Shown: positions 1 to 8,624 of the stretch, piece by piece
Layout: the number at the start of each line of letters is the position of its first letter
Position numbering within the stretch: position 1 is the first letter of the stretch
Assembly: GCF_009193215.1 (NCBI RefSeq)
Contig: NZ_VYVA01000003.1
Span: 372,001 to 436,000, forward strand
Reading direction: 5' to 3'
Length of the DNA: 64,000 nt
DNA from: Flavicella marina
GTDB lineage: Bacteria; Bacteroidota; Bacteroidia; Flavobacteriales; Flavobacteriaceae
Program-made: the position numbers and the translations under genes
Notes under the pieces: model-generated
Told to the model about the DNA's origin: nothing
The model's database searches: none
What the model saw: only the letters and a program-made list of their open reading frames with translations

Positions 1-359
1 ATTTCAATGAAACCCGTGAAAACACCTTTTTTTACCCATATTTGAGGTTTGAGCATTCTTTTGATGTGATGCTGATGAAAGAGATCTGAGGTTAATTGAA
101 TGCCTTCTGCAGTTTCTCCTTTCCACTGCCACTTGTTATTGAAGCTAAGGTCGGGTTTTGTTGCAGAAGGCATAAAGCCAAAGGGCATGAGCGCCACCCA
201 ATTGGCATGCATGTTTTTGACAGAAAGTACGTCTTTCGTGTTTGGTATTTTATTTGATGCAACGAAGCTTAGTCCATTGATTTTTAAAATGTTTTTTTGT
301 TGCCCCGTCATGTGAAAACTCATGAATAGAATAACTATAAAAACACTTCGATAACTCAT
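1..359 (-). CDS. GH113-like glycoside hydrolase, N-terminal part (runs off window)
   Basis: The reading frame opens at an ATG (357-359) and stays open to the window edge, so only about 119 N-terminal residues are visible. It starts with a hydrophobic signal-like segment (residues 5-18). A stretch follows that resembles GH113/TIM-barrel glycosidases: LSFVAS at about residue 30, then HANWVALMPFGF near 51-62, a KWQWKGETAEG segment, and MLKPQIWVKKG near 101-111, corresponding to the family's 'LKPHVW' strand. In that family such proteins act on beta-mannan-like polysaccharides outside the cytoplasm, but the catalytic part lies outside the window. The preceding barrel gene on the same strand ends 3 bp upstream of this ATG, so the two are probably cotranscribed. 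Family assignment is from recognised motifs only. Confidence 0.7.
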   Translation of the reverse strand, partial: MSYRSVFIVILFMSFHMTGQQKNILKINGLSFVASNKIPNTKDVLSVKNMHANWVALMPFGFMPSATKPDLSFNNKWQWKGETAEGIQLTSDLFHQHHIKRMLKPQIWVKKGVFTGFIE

Positions 360-362
360 TTG

Positions 363-1244
363 TTAATTTGATATAAATCGCAGGCCTAAGTTAAGGGTTT
401 CTCCAAAACCTGTATCACTTCCTCTTACAAAATTTGTGTAAGATAGTTCTAAGTTTAAAGTTTTGGTTACTTGGTATTTTCCTCCAATACCCAATTGCGT
501 ATATTCTTGGCTAAATTTATTTCCTAAATCGATCAATATATATTGTTGAGTTTGCAGGTATACTGTAGATTTTGATGTTGGAAAGTAACTAACAAATGCA
601 CTTACAGGTACTCCTAAGCTATTGTTTGCAAATCCTCCTTCCGAGGTTCCGTTGTCATCATAGGTGTCTTCTTCACCAAAGTTGAACTGAGTATCGATTT
701 CTGTAAACAACTGCCATTTTCCACTTGGAAAAGTATAATCGTAAAAGAATTTTGTCTCCCATACATAACTCTTTTTGTCTAGGTATACTCCATTTTCTGT
801 TTCATGATCAACCAACGGAATAAACACTCCTGTTCGAATTGAAAAATTACCAACATTTTTTAAGGGTTGAAAACTTATACTTGGAGCTATAGAGGTAAAA
901 CCAGCTCTAGAACCACCTTCTTCATTAGCGAAATTCAAAGGAGAAAACCAACCTTTTCCTCCAATGTTATTTGATTTTACGTTAAAAACTAATCCAATAT
1001 TGAATCTTGAGTTTTCACTAACTCCATAAAAAGTTTCGAAGGTTGCTGTAAAGAAGTTTTCTCTAGGATGGTCTCCTCTGAAGGTGTCTTCGGTTTGACT
1101 GTAAAAGTTATTAAACCATTTTACATCCACTTGTCCTTTGCGTAATAGTTTTGAAGGCGTGTAGGTTTGAATATTGCTTTCTTGTGCATAAGTAACGCAC
1201 GAAATAAAAAGCGTTAACAATATAATTTTTGAAATTCGAGTCAT
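363..1244 (-). CDS. outer-membrane beta-barrel-like protein of unknown function
   Basis: A 293-residue protein with a clear signal peptide (about residues 1-20, cleavage after TYAQ). The remainder consists of alternating aromatic/polar strand-like stretches and ends in a strand terminated LRFISN, as expected for an outer-membrane barrel. I do not recognise a specific family. It lies just upstream of the GH113-like gene with a 3-bp gap on the same strand, which suggests cotranscription and perhaps a role in surface glycan handling. The 205-bp region to the divergent oxidoreductase gene (1245-1449) must hold its promoter, but no clean TTG/TAnnTTTG pair stands out there. Confidence 0.75.
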   Translation of the reverse strand: MTRISKIILLTLFISCVTYAQESNIQTYTPSKLLRKGQVDVKWFNNFYSQTEDTFRGDHPRENFFTATFETFYGVSENSRFNIGLVFNVKSNNIGGKGWFSPLNFANEEGGSRAGFTSIAPSISFQPLKNVGNFSIRTGVFIPLVDHETENGVYLDKKSYVWETKFFYDYTFPSGKWQLFTEIDTQFNFGEEDTYDDNGTSEGGFANNSLGVPVSAFVSYFPTSKSTVYLQTQQYILIDLGNKFSQEYTQLGIGGKYQVTKTLNLELSYTNFVRGSDTGFGETLNLGLRFISN

Positions 1245-1449
1245 CGTTAATTTTAATTAAGTTCTTCCTAAAAGTGTTTCATTTGAAGATTTCCTTACAA
1301 GATTGGTTTTATTTATATTGATTCTAAATTGATGCTCGTGATTCTATTTCTTTTAAGTTTTTAAAATTTGTTTCGACCTACGGAAAGTAAAATCTTAATT
1401 TAGAGAACGAACCAGTTTATCATATTCTAATTTAAGCAAACCTAACTTT

Positions 1450-2781
1450 ATGAAACATATAGTAATTATTGGAAATGGAGTTTCGGGAGTGACAGCAGCA
1501 CGTCACATCAGAAAATTAAGTGACCATAGGGTCACAATTATTTCTGCTGAAACCAAGTATTTTTTTTCTAGGACAGCTTTGATGTATGTCTTTATGGGAC
1601 ATATGAAATTTGAAAACACGCAACCCTACGAAAATTGGTTTTGGAAAAAAAATCGAATTGATTTGGTAGAGGGTTTGGTTGAATTTATTGATACTGAAGG
1701 GTGTAAAGTGGTATTGAGAAACGGTACGGAAATACTTTTCGACGATTTAATTTTAGCTACGGGCTCTAGGCCAAATAAATTTGGTTGGCCTGGTCAGGAT
1801 TTAAAAGGAGTGCAAGGAATGTATTCTAAACAAGATTTAGAAACCTTAGAAGAAAATGCTAAGGACTGTAAACGAGCTGTGATTGTTGGTGGAGGTTTGA
1901 TCGGTATTGAAATGGCTGAAATGCTGCATTCAAGAAATATACCCGTTACTTTTCTAGTTAGAGAAACAAGTTTTTGGAATGGGGTTTTACCAAAAGAGCA
2001 ATCTGAAATGGTGAATAGAGAAATACTTGAAAATCATATCGATTTGCGTTTGTCGACGAACTTACAAGAAATAATTTCAGATGAAAACGGAAGGGCAAAA
2101 GCAGTGCTAACTGATAAGGGAGAAACGATAGAATGTTCCGTCGTTGGTTTGACCGCAGGTGTAAGTCCTAATATAGAATTTGTTAAATCTTCTGCTATTG
2201 AAACCAATCGTGGTGTGTTGGTAAATGAGTTTTTAGAAACTAATATTAAAAATATTTATGCGATTGGTGATTGTGCTGAACAACATCAAGCAATTGATCA
2301 ACGAAGACCAATCGAGGCAGTATGGTATACCGGTAGAATGATGGGAGAAACTGTTGCCAGAACGATATGTGGAAATCGAAAAGCATACAAGCCAGGACAT
2401 TGGTTTAATTCAGCGAAATTCATCGACATCGAATACCAAACCTATGGATGGGTTTGGGCACAACCTAAGGAAAATGAAAGCCGTTTTTATTGGGAAGATG
2501 CAACTGGTAAAAAAAGCATCCTTCTCAACTATGATACTAAAACTAGAGAGTTTATAGGTATCAATACGTTCGGAATTCGTTTGAGACACGAACGTTTTGA
2601 TGCATGGCTTAATGAAAAAGCATCTGTTGAAAAAGTTTTGGTGCATTTAAAAGATGCCAATTTTGATCCAGAGTTTTTCAAGAGCTATGAAGCTGCTATT
2701 ATCAAAAAATTTAATCAAGAAAATAATACTTCGTTAAAAGTGAAGGCAAAAAGTTGGAAACGAATTTTCTTAAACGCTTAA
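1450..2781 (+). CDS. FAD-dependent NAD(P)H oxidoreductase
   Basis: A 443-residue flavoprotein of the pyridine-nucleotide oxidoreductase superfamily. Visible features: an FAD dinucleotide fold GNGVSG at residues 8-13, an LATGSRP segment near 102, a second NAD(P)-binding fold VGGGLIGIEMAE near 147-158, and the FAD-ribityl motif YAIGDCAE near 270-277. There is no CxxxxC redox disulfide, so it is closer to nitrite/rubredoxin-type reductases than to lipoamide dehydrogenase or thioredoxin reductase. The C-terminal 120 residues match no domain I recognise. The next gene, 10 bp downstream, encodes a membrane Fe-S protein, so this flavoprotein may feed NAD(P)H electrons to it (inference). Confidence 0.88.
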   Translation: MKHIVIIGNGVSGVTAARHIRKLSDHRVTIISAETKYFFSRTALMYVFMGHMKFENTQPYENWFWKKNRIDLVEGLVEFIDTEGCKVVLRNGTEILFDDLILATGSRPNKFGWPGQDLKGVQGMYSKQDLETLEENAKDCKRAVIVGGGLIGIEMAEMLHSRNIPVTFLVRETSFWNGVLPKEQSEMVNREILENHIDLRLSTNLQEIISDENGRAKAVLTDKGETIECSVVGLTAGVSPNIEFVKSSAIETNRGVLVNEFLETNIKNIYAIGDCAEQHQAIDQRRPIEAVWYTGRMMGETVARTICGNRKAYKPGHWFNSAKFIDIEYQTYGWVWAQPKENESRFYWEDATGKKSILLNYDTKTREFIGINTFGIRLRHERFDAWLNEKASVEKVLVHLKDANFDPEFFKSYEAAIIKKFNQENNTSLKVKAKSWKRIFLNA

Positions 2782-2791
2782 AAATCTACAG

Positions 2792-4399
2792 ATGAAAACA
2801 GTTAAAAATATAGGGTTACTAATTAGTCTGCTAGGTTTCATTTTCTTCACTGGCAGTGTATTCACCGGAACCAATAAAGTAACTCAAGAAACCTTTAATG
2901 CTTGGTCTACTTCACAAGTAAAAAGTGAGTTTTTTATAGAAAAGGCACAGCGAGAAATTGTTGGTCAAGAGATGTCTGCGTTTGACTTATCAAATAAAAT
3001 TATTGCTATAGCTAAGGCTTCAAATGCACACTATATGGAAATGGCCGAAATTCCATGGGATAAAATTATTTGGTTAAAATGGAACAAAAGCTCTAAAGAT
3101 TTTGTTTATCCATTGGTAAGAGAATCAGCTACAGGTTGGGTAGTAGAAAACCAATTGCTATTCTTCTGGTTGACCTTTGGTTTGGCAATTTTTGGTGGAG
3201 TGATAGCATTTGGTTCGGAATATAAAATATTAGGACCTGCAGGTATAAAAAATAACGGAATTTTTCAGCATGCTGCCACAAACAGAGGCTGGATGGGGAT
3301 GTTTGCTTTTGCTTATTTTGTTGGTTTTTATGTTTTGTTGTATTTTTTTCCAAATTATTTGGTAAACCCAATATTAGCAGTCAATCCTGTGAGTTTAGGC
3401 TTGAGTGGTAACCCGGCTAGCCAATGGTTTTTATATGGGTTTATGTACTGCTCGGTCATGACAGTTTTTGCGATCAGAATGTTTATCAAATATCGCCATA
3501 ATGCGTACCAACTAGTAAGAACTGCGGTTGTTTTGTTTTTTCAAGTGGCATTTGCTTTTTTAATTCCTGAAATATTAGTTGCATTCAATAAACCTTGGTT
3601 TGACTTTAAAAATGCATGGCCTTTAAATTATACGTTCTTTTTTGATTGGAATATCAATACCTTAATGAATAGTGGGAATTTAGGCTTGTTTATGTTGATC
3701 TGGGGAATCGTATTGACGCTAATTATTGTACCTGTGATGGTGTACTTTTATGGTAAACGATGGTATTGTTCTTGGGTTTGTGGTTGTGGAGGATTGGCAG
3801 AAACACTCGGAGATCCTTATCGTCAATTATCAGATAAATCGTTGTTTTCATGGAAAGTAGAACGCTGGTTGATACATGGGGTCTTGGGCTTCGCTATATT
3901 CATGACAGCCCTTACATTGTATACGTATTTTGCGGAAATAGAAACTTGGCGTGAACTTGCCTTCGGAATTACTGCTTATGATGTACAATCGAGTTATGGA
4001 TTTTTTATAGGCTCTATTTTTTCAGGTGTAATTGGTACTGGGTTTTATCCAATCTTAGGAAATCGTGTTTGGTGTCGTTTTGGGTGTCCATTAGCAGCTT
4101 ATATGGGCTTGGTTCAAAAATTCAAATCTAGATTCAGAATTACTACCAACGGAGGACAATGTATTTCTTGTGGGAATTGTTCTACCTATTGCGAACAAGG
4201 AATAGATGTTCGATCTTATGCACAAAAGGGGCAAAATATTGTACGTTCTTCATGTGTGGGATGCGGGATTTGTTCTGCAGTTTGCCCAAGAGGAGTGTTA
4301 AAATTAGAAAATGGACCTACCGAAAATAGAATAGATCAGAATCCAACGCTGCTTGGAAATGATGTAGATTTGTTAGAACTCATAAAAAATAATAAATAG
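2792..4399 (+). CDS. polytopic membrane protein with two C-terminal [4Fe-4S] clusters (NapH/NosR-like)
   Basis: A 535-residue integral membrane electron-transfer protein. A first membrane helix (about 7-25) precedes a periplasmic-type domain to about residue 110, followed by several membrane segments. Between the helices are cysteine motifs typical of the NapH/NosR/RdxA group: WYCSWVCGCGG and CRFGCPLA. The C-terminus carries two ferredoxin clusters of the form CxxCxxCxxxC, beginning at Cys457 and Cys488; the second is followed by Pro. In the known families these pass electrons between the quinone pool and periplasmic or cytoplasmic partners. The adjacent flavoprotein gene upstream (10 bp) is the natural candidate partner. 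No terminal reductase gene is nearby, so the electron acceptor is unknown. Confidence 0.85.
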   Translation: MKTVKNIGLLISLLGFIFFTGSVFTGTNKVTQETFNAWSTSQVKSEFFIEKAQREIVGQEMSAFDLSNKIIAIAKASNAHYMEMAEIPWDKIIWLKWNKSSKDFVYPLVRESATGWVVENQLLFFWLTFGLAIFGGVIAFGSEYKILGPAGIKNNGIFQHAATNRGWMGMFAFAYFVGFYVLLYFFPNYLVNPILAVNPVSLGLSGNPASQWFLYGFMYCSVMTVFAIRMFIKYRHNAYQLVRTAVVLFFQVAFAFLIPEILVAFNKPWFDFKNAWPLNYTFFFDWNINTLMNSGNLGLFMLIWGIVLTLIIVPVMVYFYGKRWYCSWVCGCGGLAETLGDPYRQLSDKSLFSWKVERWLIHGVLGFAIFMTALTLYTYFAEIETWRELAFGITAYDVQSSYGFFIGSIFSGVIGTGFYPILGNRVWCRFGCPLAAYMGLVQKFKSRFRITTNGGQCISCGNCSTYCEQGIDVRSYAQKGQNIVRSSCVGCGICSAVCPRGVLKLENGPTENRIDQNPTLLGNDVDLLELIKNNK

Positions 4400-4400
4400 T

Positions 4401-4886
4401 GTGAATCGGTTTTTTAGTTGCCTAATTGTATTTTTTGTTATGACTGTAGCCTATGCTCAGCAAGAAAAAGTGTATCAAAAAAACACGAATGAACGAGGTG
4501 AGTTAGAATCAAAAGGATGGATCCTAAATGGTGAAAAATCAGGGTATTGGTACACGTATCATTCAAATCAACAAGTAGCTTCAAAAGGTCATTATGGTAA
4601 CGGTCGCAAAGAAAAATATTGGTACTTTTACGCGCCGAGTGGAATGCTTTTGAAAGAAGGTCACTATAAGTTAGGGAATATGGAAGCTTGGTGGGTGTTT
4701 TATGCAAAATCAGGTCAAGTTGAATGTAAAATTCAGTATAGAAATAATGCTAAAAATGGATATTGCTTGCGATACGAAAATGATAAAATAGTGAAGATAG
4801 AAAAGTTTGAAGCCGATACAAAAATTGGTGAGTGGGACAATCTCAAAGAATTTGAATCAGAAAATAATTTGAAAGACTTGTTGTAG
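4401..4886 (+). CDS. secreted MORN-repeat-like protein
   Basis: A 161-residue protein starting at GTG, one base after the Fe-S gene's stop codon. The GTG start is preferred because it keeps a complete signal peptide (cleavage near AYAQ, residue 19); the internal ATG at 4440 would truncate it. The mature part has repeats of the pattern G-x-YWY-x-Y-x-x-x-G at about residues 45-115, like MORN/YwqK-type proteins ('toxin-antitoxin system YwqK family antitoxin' in some annotations, a name not supported as a function here). Such repeats form surface-exposed beta-hairpins. Tight spacing on both sides puts it in the same transcript as the redox pair and the glycosyltransferases; its role is unknown. 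Confidence 0.75.
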   Translation: MNRFFSCLIVFFVMTVAYAQQEKVYQKNTNERGELESKGWILNGEKSGYWYTYHSNQQVASKGHYGNGRKEKYWYFYAPSGMLLKEGHYKLGNMEAWWVFYAKSGQVECKIQYRNNAKNGYCLRYENDKIVKIEKFEADTKIGEWDNLKEFESENNLKDLL

Positions 4887-4901
4887 TCGTATTTAAATAT
4901 C

Positions 4902-5633
4902 ATGTCAAAACAATTAGATTCAAAAAATAGTCAAACGAATGAGATGCCGTTAATAAAAGTTATTATACCAGCTTATAATGAGGCAGATGCAATAGGCAAT
5001 GTGATAGCCGATATTCCGAGTAGTGTATCAGAAATAATTGTTGTCGACAATGACTCGTCAGATCAAACATCAGCTATTGCTGAGAAAGCTGGTGCGACTG
5101 TCTTATTTGAAAAAAACAAAGGTTATGGATTTGCATGTTTGAAAGGAATGGAACATATCGCTCAGCAAAAGGCACTTCCTGATATTGTTGTGTTTTTAGA
5201 TGGAGATTATTCAGATTATCCTGAAGAATTAACAAAAATCATACAGCCGATTGTGAAGAGTGATATTGATTTAGTTATTGGAGCTAGAAGTGCAGCATAT
5301 AGAGAAAAAGGAGCAATGACTCCACAACAAGTCTTTGGTAATTGGTTGGCGACTTCGTTGATGCATTTGTTTTTTAATGCAAAATTCACAGATTTAGGGC
5401 CGTTTAGAGCCATCAAATACGATAAGTTGTTAGCGTTACAGATGCAAGATAAAACCTATGGCTGGACGGTTGAAATGCAATTAAAAGTACTGAAGGCAAA
5501 AATGAAATATACAGAAGTACCAGTGAATTATAGAAATCGAATAGGTGTTTCTAAAGTATCTGGTACACTAAAAGGAACAATTATGGCAGGATATAAAATA
5601 TTAAGTTGGATTTTTAGATATAGTTTTAAATAA
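4902..5633 (+). CDS. family 2 glycosyltransferase (polyprenyl-phosphate sugar transferase type)
   Basis: A 243-residue GT-A enzyme. It shows the family start KVIIPAYNEADAIG (residues 19-32), VVDNDSSDQT (47-56) and the metal-binding DGD at 100-102, with a length like dolichyl-phosphate mannose/glucose synthases that lack membrane helices. Enzymes of this kind transfer a sugar from a nucleotide donor to a polyprenyl phosphate at the cytoplasmic face of the inner membrane. Its stop codon overlaps the next gene's ATG (TAATG), implying translational coupling with the processive glycosyltransferase that follows. The GT-C protein two genes on would be a plausible user of the lipid-linked sugar (inference). 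Confidence 0.87.
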   Translation: MSKQLDSKNSQTNEMPLIKVIIPAYNEADAIGNVIADIPSSVSEIIVVDNDSSDQTSAIAEKAGATVLFEKNKGYGFACLKGMEHIAQQKALPDIVVFLDGDYSDYPEELTKIIQPIVKSDIDLVIGARSAAYREKGAMTPQQVFGNWLATSLMHLFFNAKFTDLGPFRAIKYDKLLALQMQDKTYGWTVEMQLKVLKAKMKYTEVPVNYRNRIGVSKVSGTLKGTIMAGYKILSWIFRYSFK

Positions 5634-7183
5634 TGGAAAATATTTTTTCTGAAAAAGTACTCTATTCTATAGGATTAGTGTTACTAGGAGTTTATTTGGT
5701 TTCATTAGTGATGATATTTTTGTTTTCACTAGCACAAGTAAATCTGTTATATAATTTTTTAAGAGCTAAGAGAAGAAAAGATACCTCTGAAAAATTTGAT
5801 CTTTCTAATCCGAACGAAGTGCCTTTCGTTACGATTCAATTACCAGTATACAACGAGTTGTATGTAATGGAGCGTTTGCTAGATACTATTGTAAAATTAG
5901 AATATCCGTCTGATAAAATAGAATTTCAAGTGCTTGACGATTCTACAGATGAAAGTGTTGTGTCTACAAAAATACAAATCGAACGTTTGCAAAAAGAAGG
6001 CCATAACATTCAATACATTCACAGGACAGACAGAAAAGGATTTAAAGCGGGTGCCTTGAAAGAAGGTATGGAAGTGGCAAAAGGTGAGTTTATTGCTATT
6101 TTTGATGCCGATTTTTTGCCAAATTCTGATTGGCTACAAAAAACAGTCCCTTATTTTAAGAACAATGAAGTAGGTGTAGTGCAAACAAGGTGGGGGCATA
6201 TCAACAGAGATTATTCTTTACTGACAAAAATTCAAGCCTTTGCATTAGATGCACATTTTACGTTAGAACAAGTTGGTAGAAATAGTCAAGGACATTTTAT
6301 CAATTTTAATGGTACTGCTGGAATCTGGAGAAAAGACTGCATTTTAGATGCCGGTAATTGGGAAGGTGATACACTTACAGAAGACCTAGATTTAAGCTAT
6401 CGAGCACAGTTGAAAAACTGGAAATTCAAATATTTATGTGAGGTTGAGACTCCTGCCGAGTTGCCGGTGGTTATTTCTGCTGCAAGGAGTCAACAGTTCC
6501 GTTGGAACAAAGGGGGTGCTGAGAATTTTCAAAAAATGATTAAAAAAGTTCTTTCATCTGAACAAATCTCGAAAAAGACAAAGTTTCACGCGGTGCTGCA
6601 TTTGTTGAATAGTACCATGTTTTTGAATGTGTTTATTGTGGGGGTGTTGAGTGTTCCGATGTTGTATCTGAAAAACTATTTTTCTGATTTGAAATTCTAT
6701 TTTATTGCATTGAGTTTTTTCGTGTTGAGCACTGTCTTTTTCTTTATTTGTTACTGGTTTATGTACAAAGAAATTAAAGGAGGTGGTGTTAAAAAATTTG
6801 GTGGATATACTGTCATGTTTTTTCGATTCTTTTCAGTGGCAATGGGCTTTTCTTTACATAATTCTTTGGCTGTTGCAGAAGGCCATGCAGGGAAAAAGAG
6901 TGAATTCGTACGTACTCCTAAATTCAACATGCTTTCGTTAAAAGATAAGTGGAGCAAAAATAAATACCTACAGAAGAAATTGCCGAAAAGTGTTTTTGTA
7001 GAAGGTTTGTTAGCGTTGTATTTTGCTTTTGGAATGTTAAGTGCTGTTTTTGTTGGGTATATTGGCGAAGGGAAGACAGAGCCAAGTGAACATTTTGATT
7101 TTGGATTGTTTCCTTTTCATTTGATGTTGTTTTTTGGGTTTAGCTATGTTTTTTATCACTCGATTCGTTCTGTAAATGAGTAA
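5633..7183 (+). CDS. membrane processive glycosyltransferase, cellulose-synthase-like (GT2)
   Basis: A 516-residue protein with an N-terminal membrane helix (about 10-32), a cytoplasmic GT-A domain and four or so C-terminal helices (from about residue 325). Key residues of processive GT2 enzymes are present: DAD at 158-160, TED at 249-251 and QxxRW at 287-291. The QxxRW motif is typical of polymerising beta-glycosyltransferases such as BcsA, hyaluronan and mannan synthases, but no PilZ domain or bcsB gene is present, so cellulose is not indicated. It overlaps the previous gene by 1 bp and the next by 8 bp. The product is probably an envelope or exported glycan or glycolipid of unknown structure. 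Confidence 0.87.
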   Translation: MENIFSEKVLYSIGLVLLGVYLVSLVMIFLFSLAQVNLLYNFLRAKRRKDTSEKFDLSNPNEVPFVTIQLPVYNELYVMERLLDTIVKLEYPSDKIEFQVLDDSTDESVVSTKIQIERLQKEGHNIQYIHRTDRKGFKAGALKEGMEVAKGEFIAIFDADFLPNSDWLQKTVPYFKNNEVGVVQTRWGHINRDYSLLTKIQAFALDAHFTLEQVGRNSQGHFINFNGTAGIWRKDCILDAGNWEGDTLTEDLDLSYRAQLKNWKFKYLCEVETPAELPVVISAARSQQFRWNKGGAENFQKMIKKVLSSEQISKKTKFHAVLHLLNSTMFLNVFIVGVLSVPMLYLKNYFSDLKFYFIALSFFVLSTVFFFICYWFMYKEIKGGGVKKFGGYTVMFFRFFSVAMGFSLHNSLAVAEGHAGKKSEFVRTPKFNMLSLKDKWSKNKYLQKKLPKSVFVEGLLALYFAFGMLSAVFVGYIGEGKTEPSEHFDFGLFPFHLMLFFGFSYVFYHSIRSVNE

Positions 7184-8516
7184 TCTTTTTGTAAATATTT
7201 CAAAAAAAAGTCTGATTTATATTTTAATCAGTAGTATTGTTTATTGGGGTATTTCATATGGAATTGATAGAACTGCTTTCCTATCATTGATTTCGATGTA
7301 CACAATTTGTTTTGTACTGTTTTTGTTATTGATCAAAGAAAACAGAAACAACTCGAATGAGCTTTTTTATATCGGTCTTTTTTTTAGAGTCATTTTACTG
7401 TTTTCAATACCGAATTTGTCGGATGATTTTTATCGTTTTATTTGGGATGGACGGCTTTCGTTTTTAGGACTTAACCCGTATTTATATTTGCCAGAAAACA
7501 ATACGGATCTTGTAGCTGAAGGTGCGTTTTTGTACAGTGGTATGGGAACAATGAATGGAAGTCATTATACCTGTTATCCACCAGTCAATCAACTTTCATT
7601 TTTAATACCTGCCCTTTTTTTTTCTAAAAATTATGTAGGTGCAACAATTGTGATGAGAGTGCTTATTATTCTAGCAGATATCGGAACGTTTATTTTTGGA
7701 AAAAAAATAGTGCAGTTGTTGAAGCTACCCGTAAAAAATATATACTATTATTTTTTGAATCCATTTGTAATTTTAGAGTTAACAGGTAATTTACATTTTG
7801 AAGGAGTCATGATTTTTTTCTTGGCACTTTCTCTGTATTATATCATTAAAAACAAATGGGGAAGGTCTGCATTATTTTTTGCTATTTCTGTTTCTGTAAA
7901 ATTGATCCCTTTGCTTTTTCTTCCTGTTTTTATTAAAAAATTGGGTATCAAAAAAAACTTCTTGTTTGTGGTTTTAGTCCTGCTATTGAATGTGTTGTTT
8001 TTTGTTCCTTTTATGAGTGTTGAAATCTACGATAATTTTATGAAGAGTATTCATTTGTATTTTCAGAATTTTGAATTCAACGCGAGTATTTATTATGTGA
8101 TTCGTGCAATCGGATTTCAAGTGAAAGGATATAACATAATTCACTCTGTCGGAAAAGTTACACCAATAATTATTGTGGTGTTGGTTTTGATATTGTCTGT
8201 TGTTAGAAATAACAAAAAATCAAAAACGATGATAGCAACAATGCTTTTTAGTATTTGTATTTATTATAGTTTCGCTTCTATTGTGCATCCATGGTATATC
8301 GCAATTCCTTTGTTTTTGTCGATCTTTACAAATTATACTTTTCCATTGGTTTGGAGCTTTCTCGTGATCTTAAGTTATGCTGCTTATCAAGATACAACTT
8401 ATCAAGAAAATTTATATCTTGTAGCTGTTGAATATGTAATTGTATATGCCATTGCGTTTTTAGAATTGATAAAATCAAAACGATTTATCGAGCTCAAACA
8501 ACGTTTCTTGGTGTGA
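7176..8516 (+). CDS. GT-C fold polytopic glycosyltransferase (mannosyltransferase/GT87-like)
   Basis: A 446-residue protein with about ten membrane segments. An acidic pair in the first loop (LSDDFYRFIWDG, about residues 86-97) is typical of GT-C enzymes that use polyprenyl-phosphate sugars, and a later loop carries HPWY near residue 371. It resembles bacterial polyprenol-phosphate-dependent mannosyltransferases of the GT87/DUF2029 type. It overlaps the processive GT gene by 8 bp (ATGAGTAA), so the three glycosyltransferases are made together. The likely pathway is cytoplasmic lipid-linked sugar synthesis followed by periplasmic transfer. The sugar and the acceptor cannot be told from the sequence. 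The T-rich strand and low GC fit its neighbours. Confidence 0.82.
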   Translation: MSNLFVNISKKSLIYILISSIVYWGISYGIDRTAFLSLISMYTICFVLFLLLIKENRNNSNELFYIGLFFRVILLFSIPNLSDDFYRFIWDGRLSFLGLNPYLYLPENNTDLVAEGAFLYSGMGTMNGSHYTCYPPVNQLSFLIPALFFSKNYVGATIVMRVLIILADIGTFIFGKKIVQLLKLPVKNIYYYFLNPFVILELTGNLHFEGVMIFFLALSLYYIIKNKWGRSALFFAISVSVKLIPLLFLPVFIKKLGIKKNFLFVVLVLLLNVLFFVPFMSVEIYDNFMKSIHLYFQNFEFNASIYYVIRAIGFQVKGYNIIHSVGKVTPIIIVVLVLILSVVRNNKKSKTMIATMLFSICIYYSFASIVHPWYIAIPLFLSIFTNYTFPLVWSFLVILSYAAYQDTTYQENLYLVAVEYVIVYAIAFLELIKSKRFIELKQRFLV

Positions 8517-8586
8517 GGAAATCATTTATATAAGGTTACCGAACTATTATATAATTTCGTTTTCATGTTTTTTAGATTAAAAAATC

Positions 8587-8594
8587 TATTTTTG
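8587..8594 (+). promoter_or_regulatory. candidate -7 element for the LacI-family gene
   Basis: TATTTTTG matches the Bacteroidota -7 consensus TAnnTTTG and lies 30 bp upstream of the ATG. No TTG is present at the -33 position, so activity may be weak or regulated. Confidence 0.35.
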
Positions 8595-8624
8595 CAATCC
8601 ACGTTATTAAATTAACTTTTTACA

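Noticed and set aside
100-315. 71-codon rightward open frame near the left edge
   Set aside because: It is antisense to the GH113-like gene, whose translation carries recognisable family motifs.
4401-4886. Antitoxin of a toxin-antitoxin pair (YwqK annotation)
   Set aside because: The protein has a signal peptide and MORN-like repeats, and no toxin-like gene is adjacent.
5633-7183. Cellulose synthase bcsA
   Set aside because: It has the processive GT2 motifs but lacks a PilZ domain, and no bcsB, bcsC or bcsZ lies nearby.
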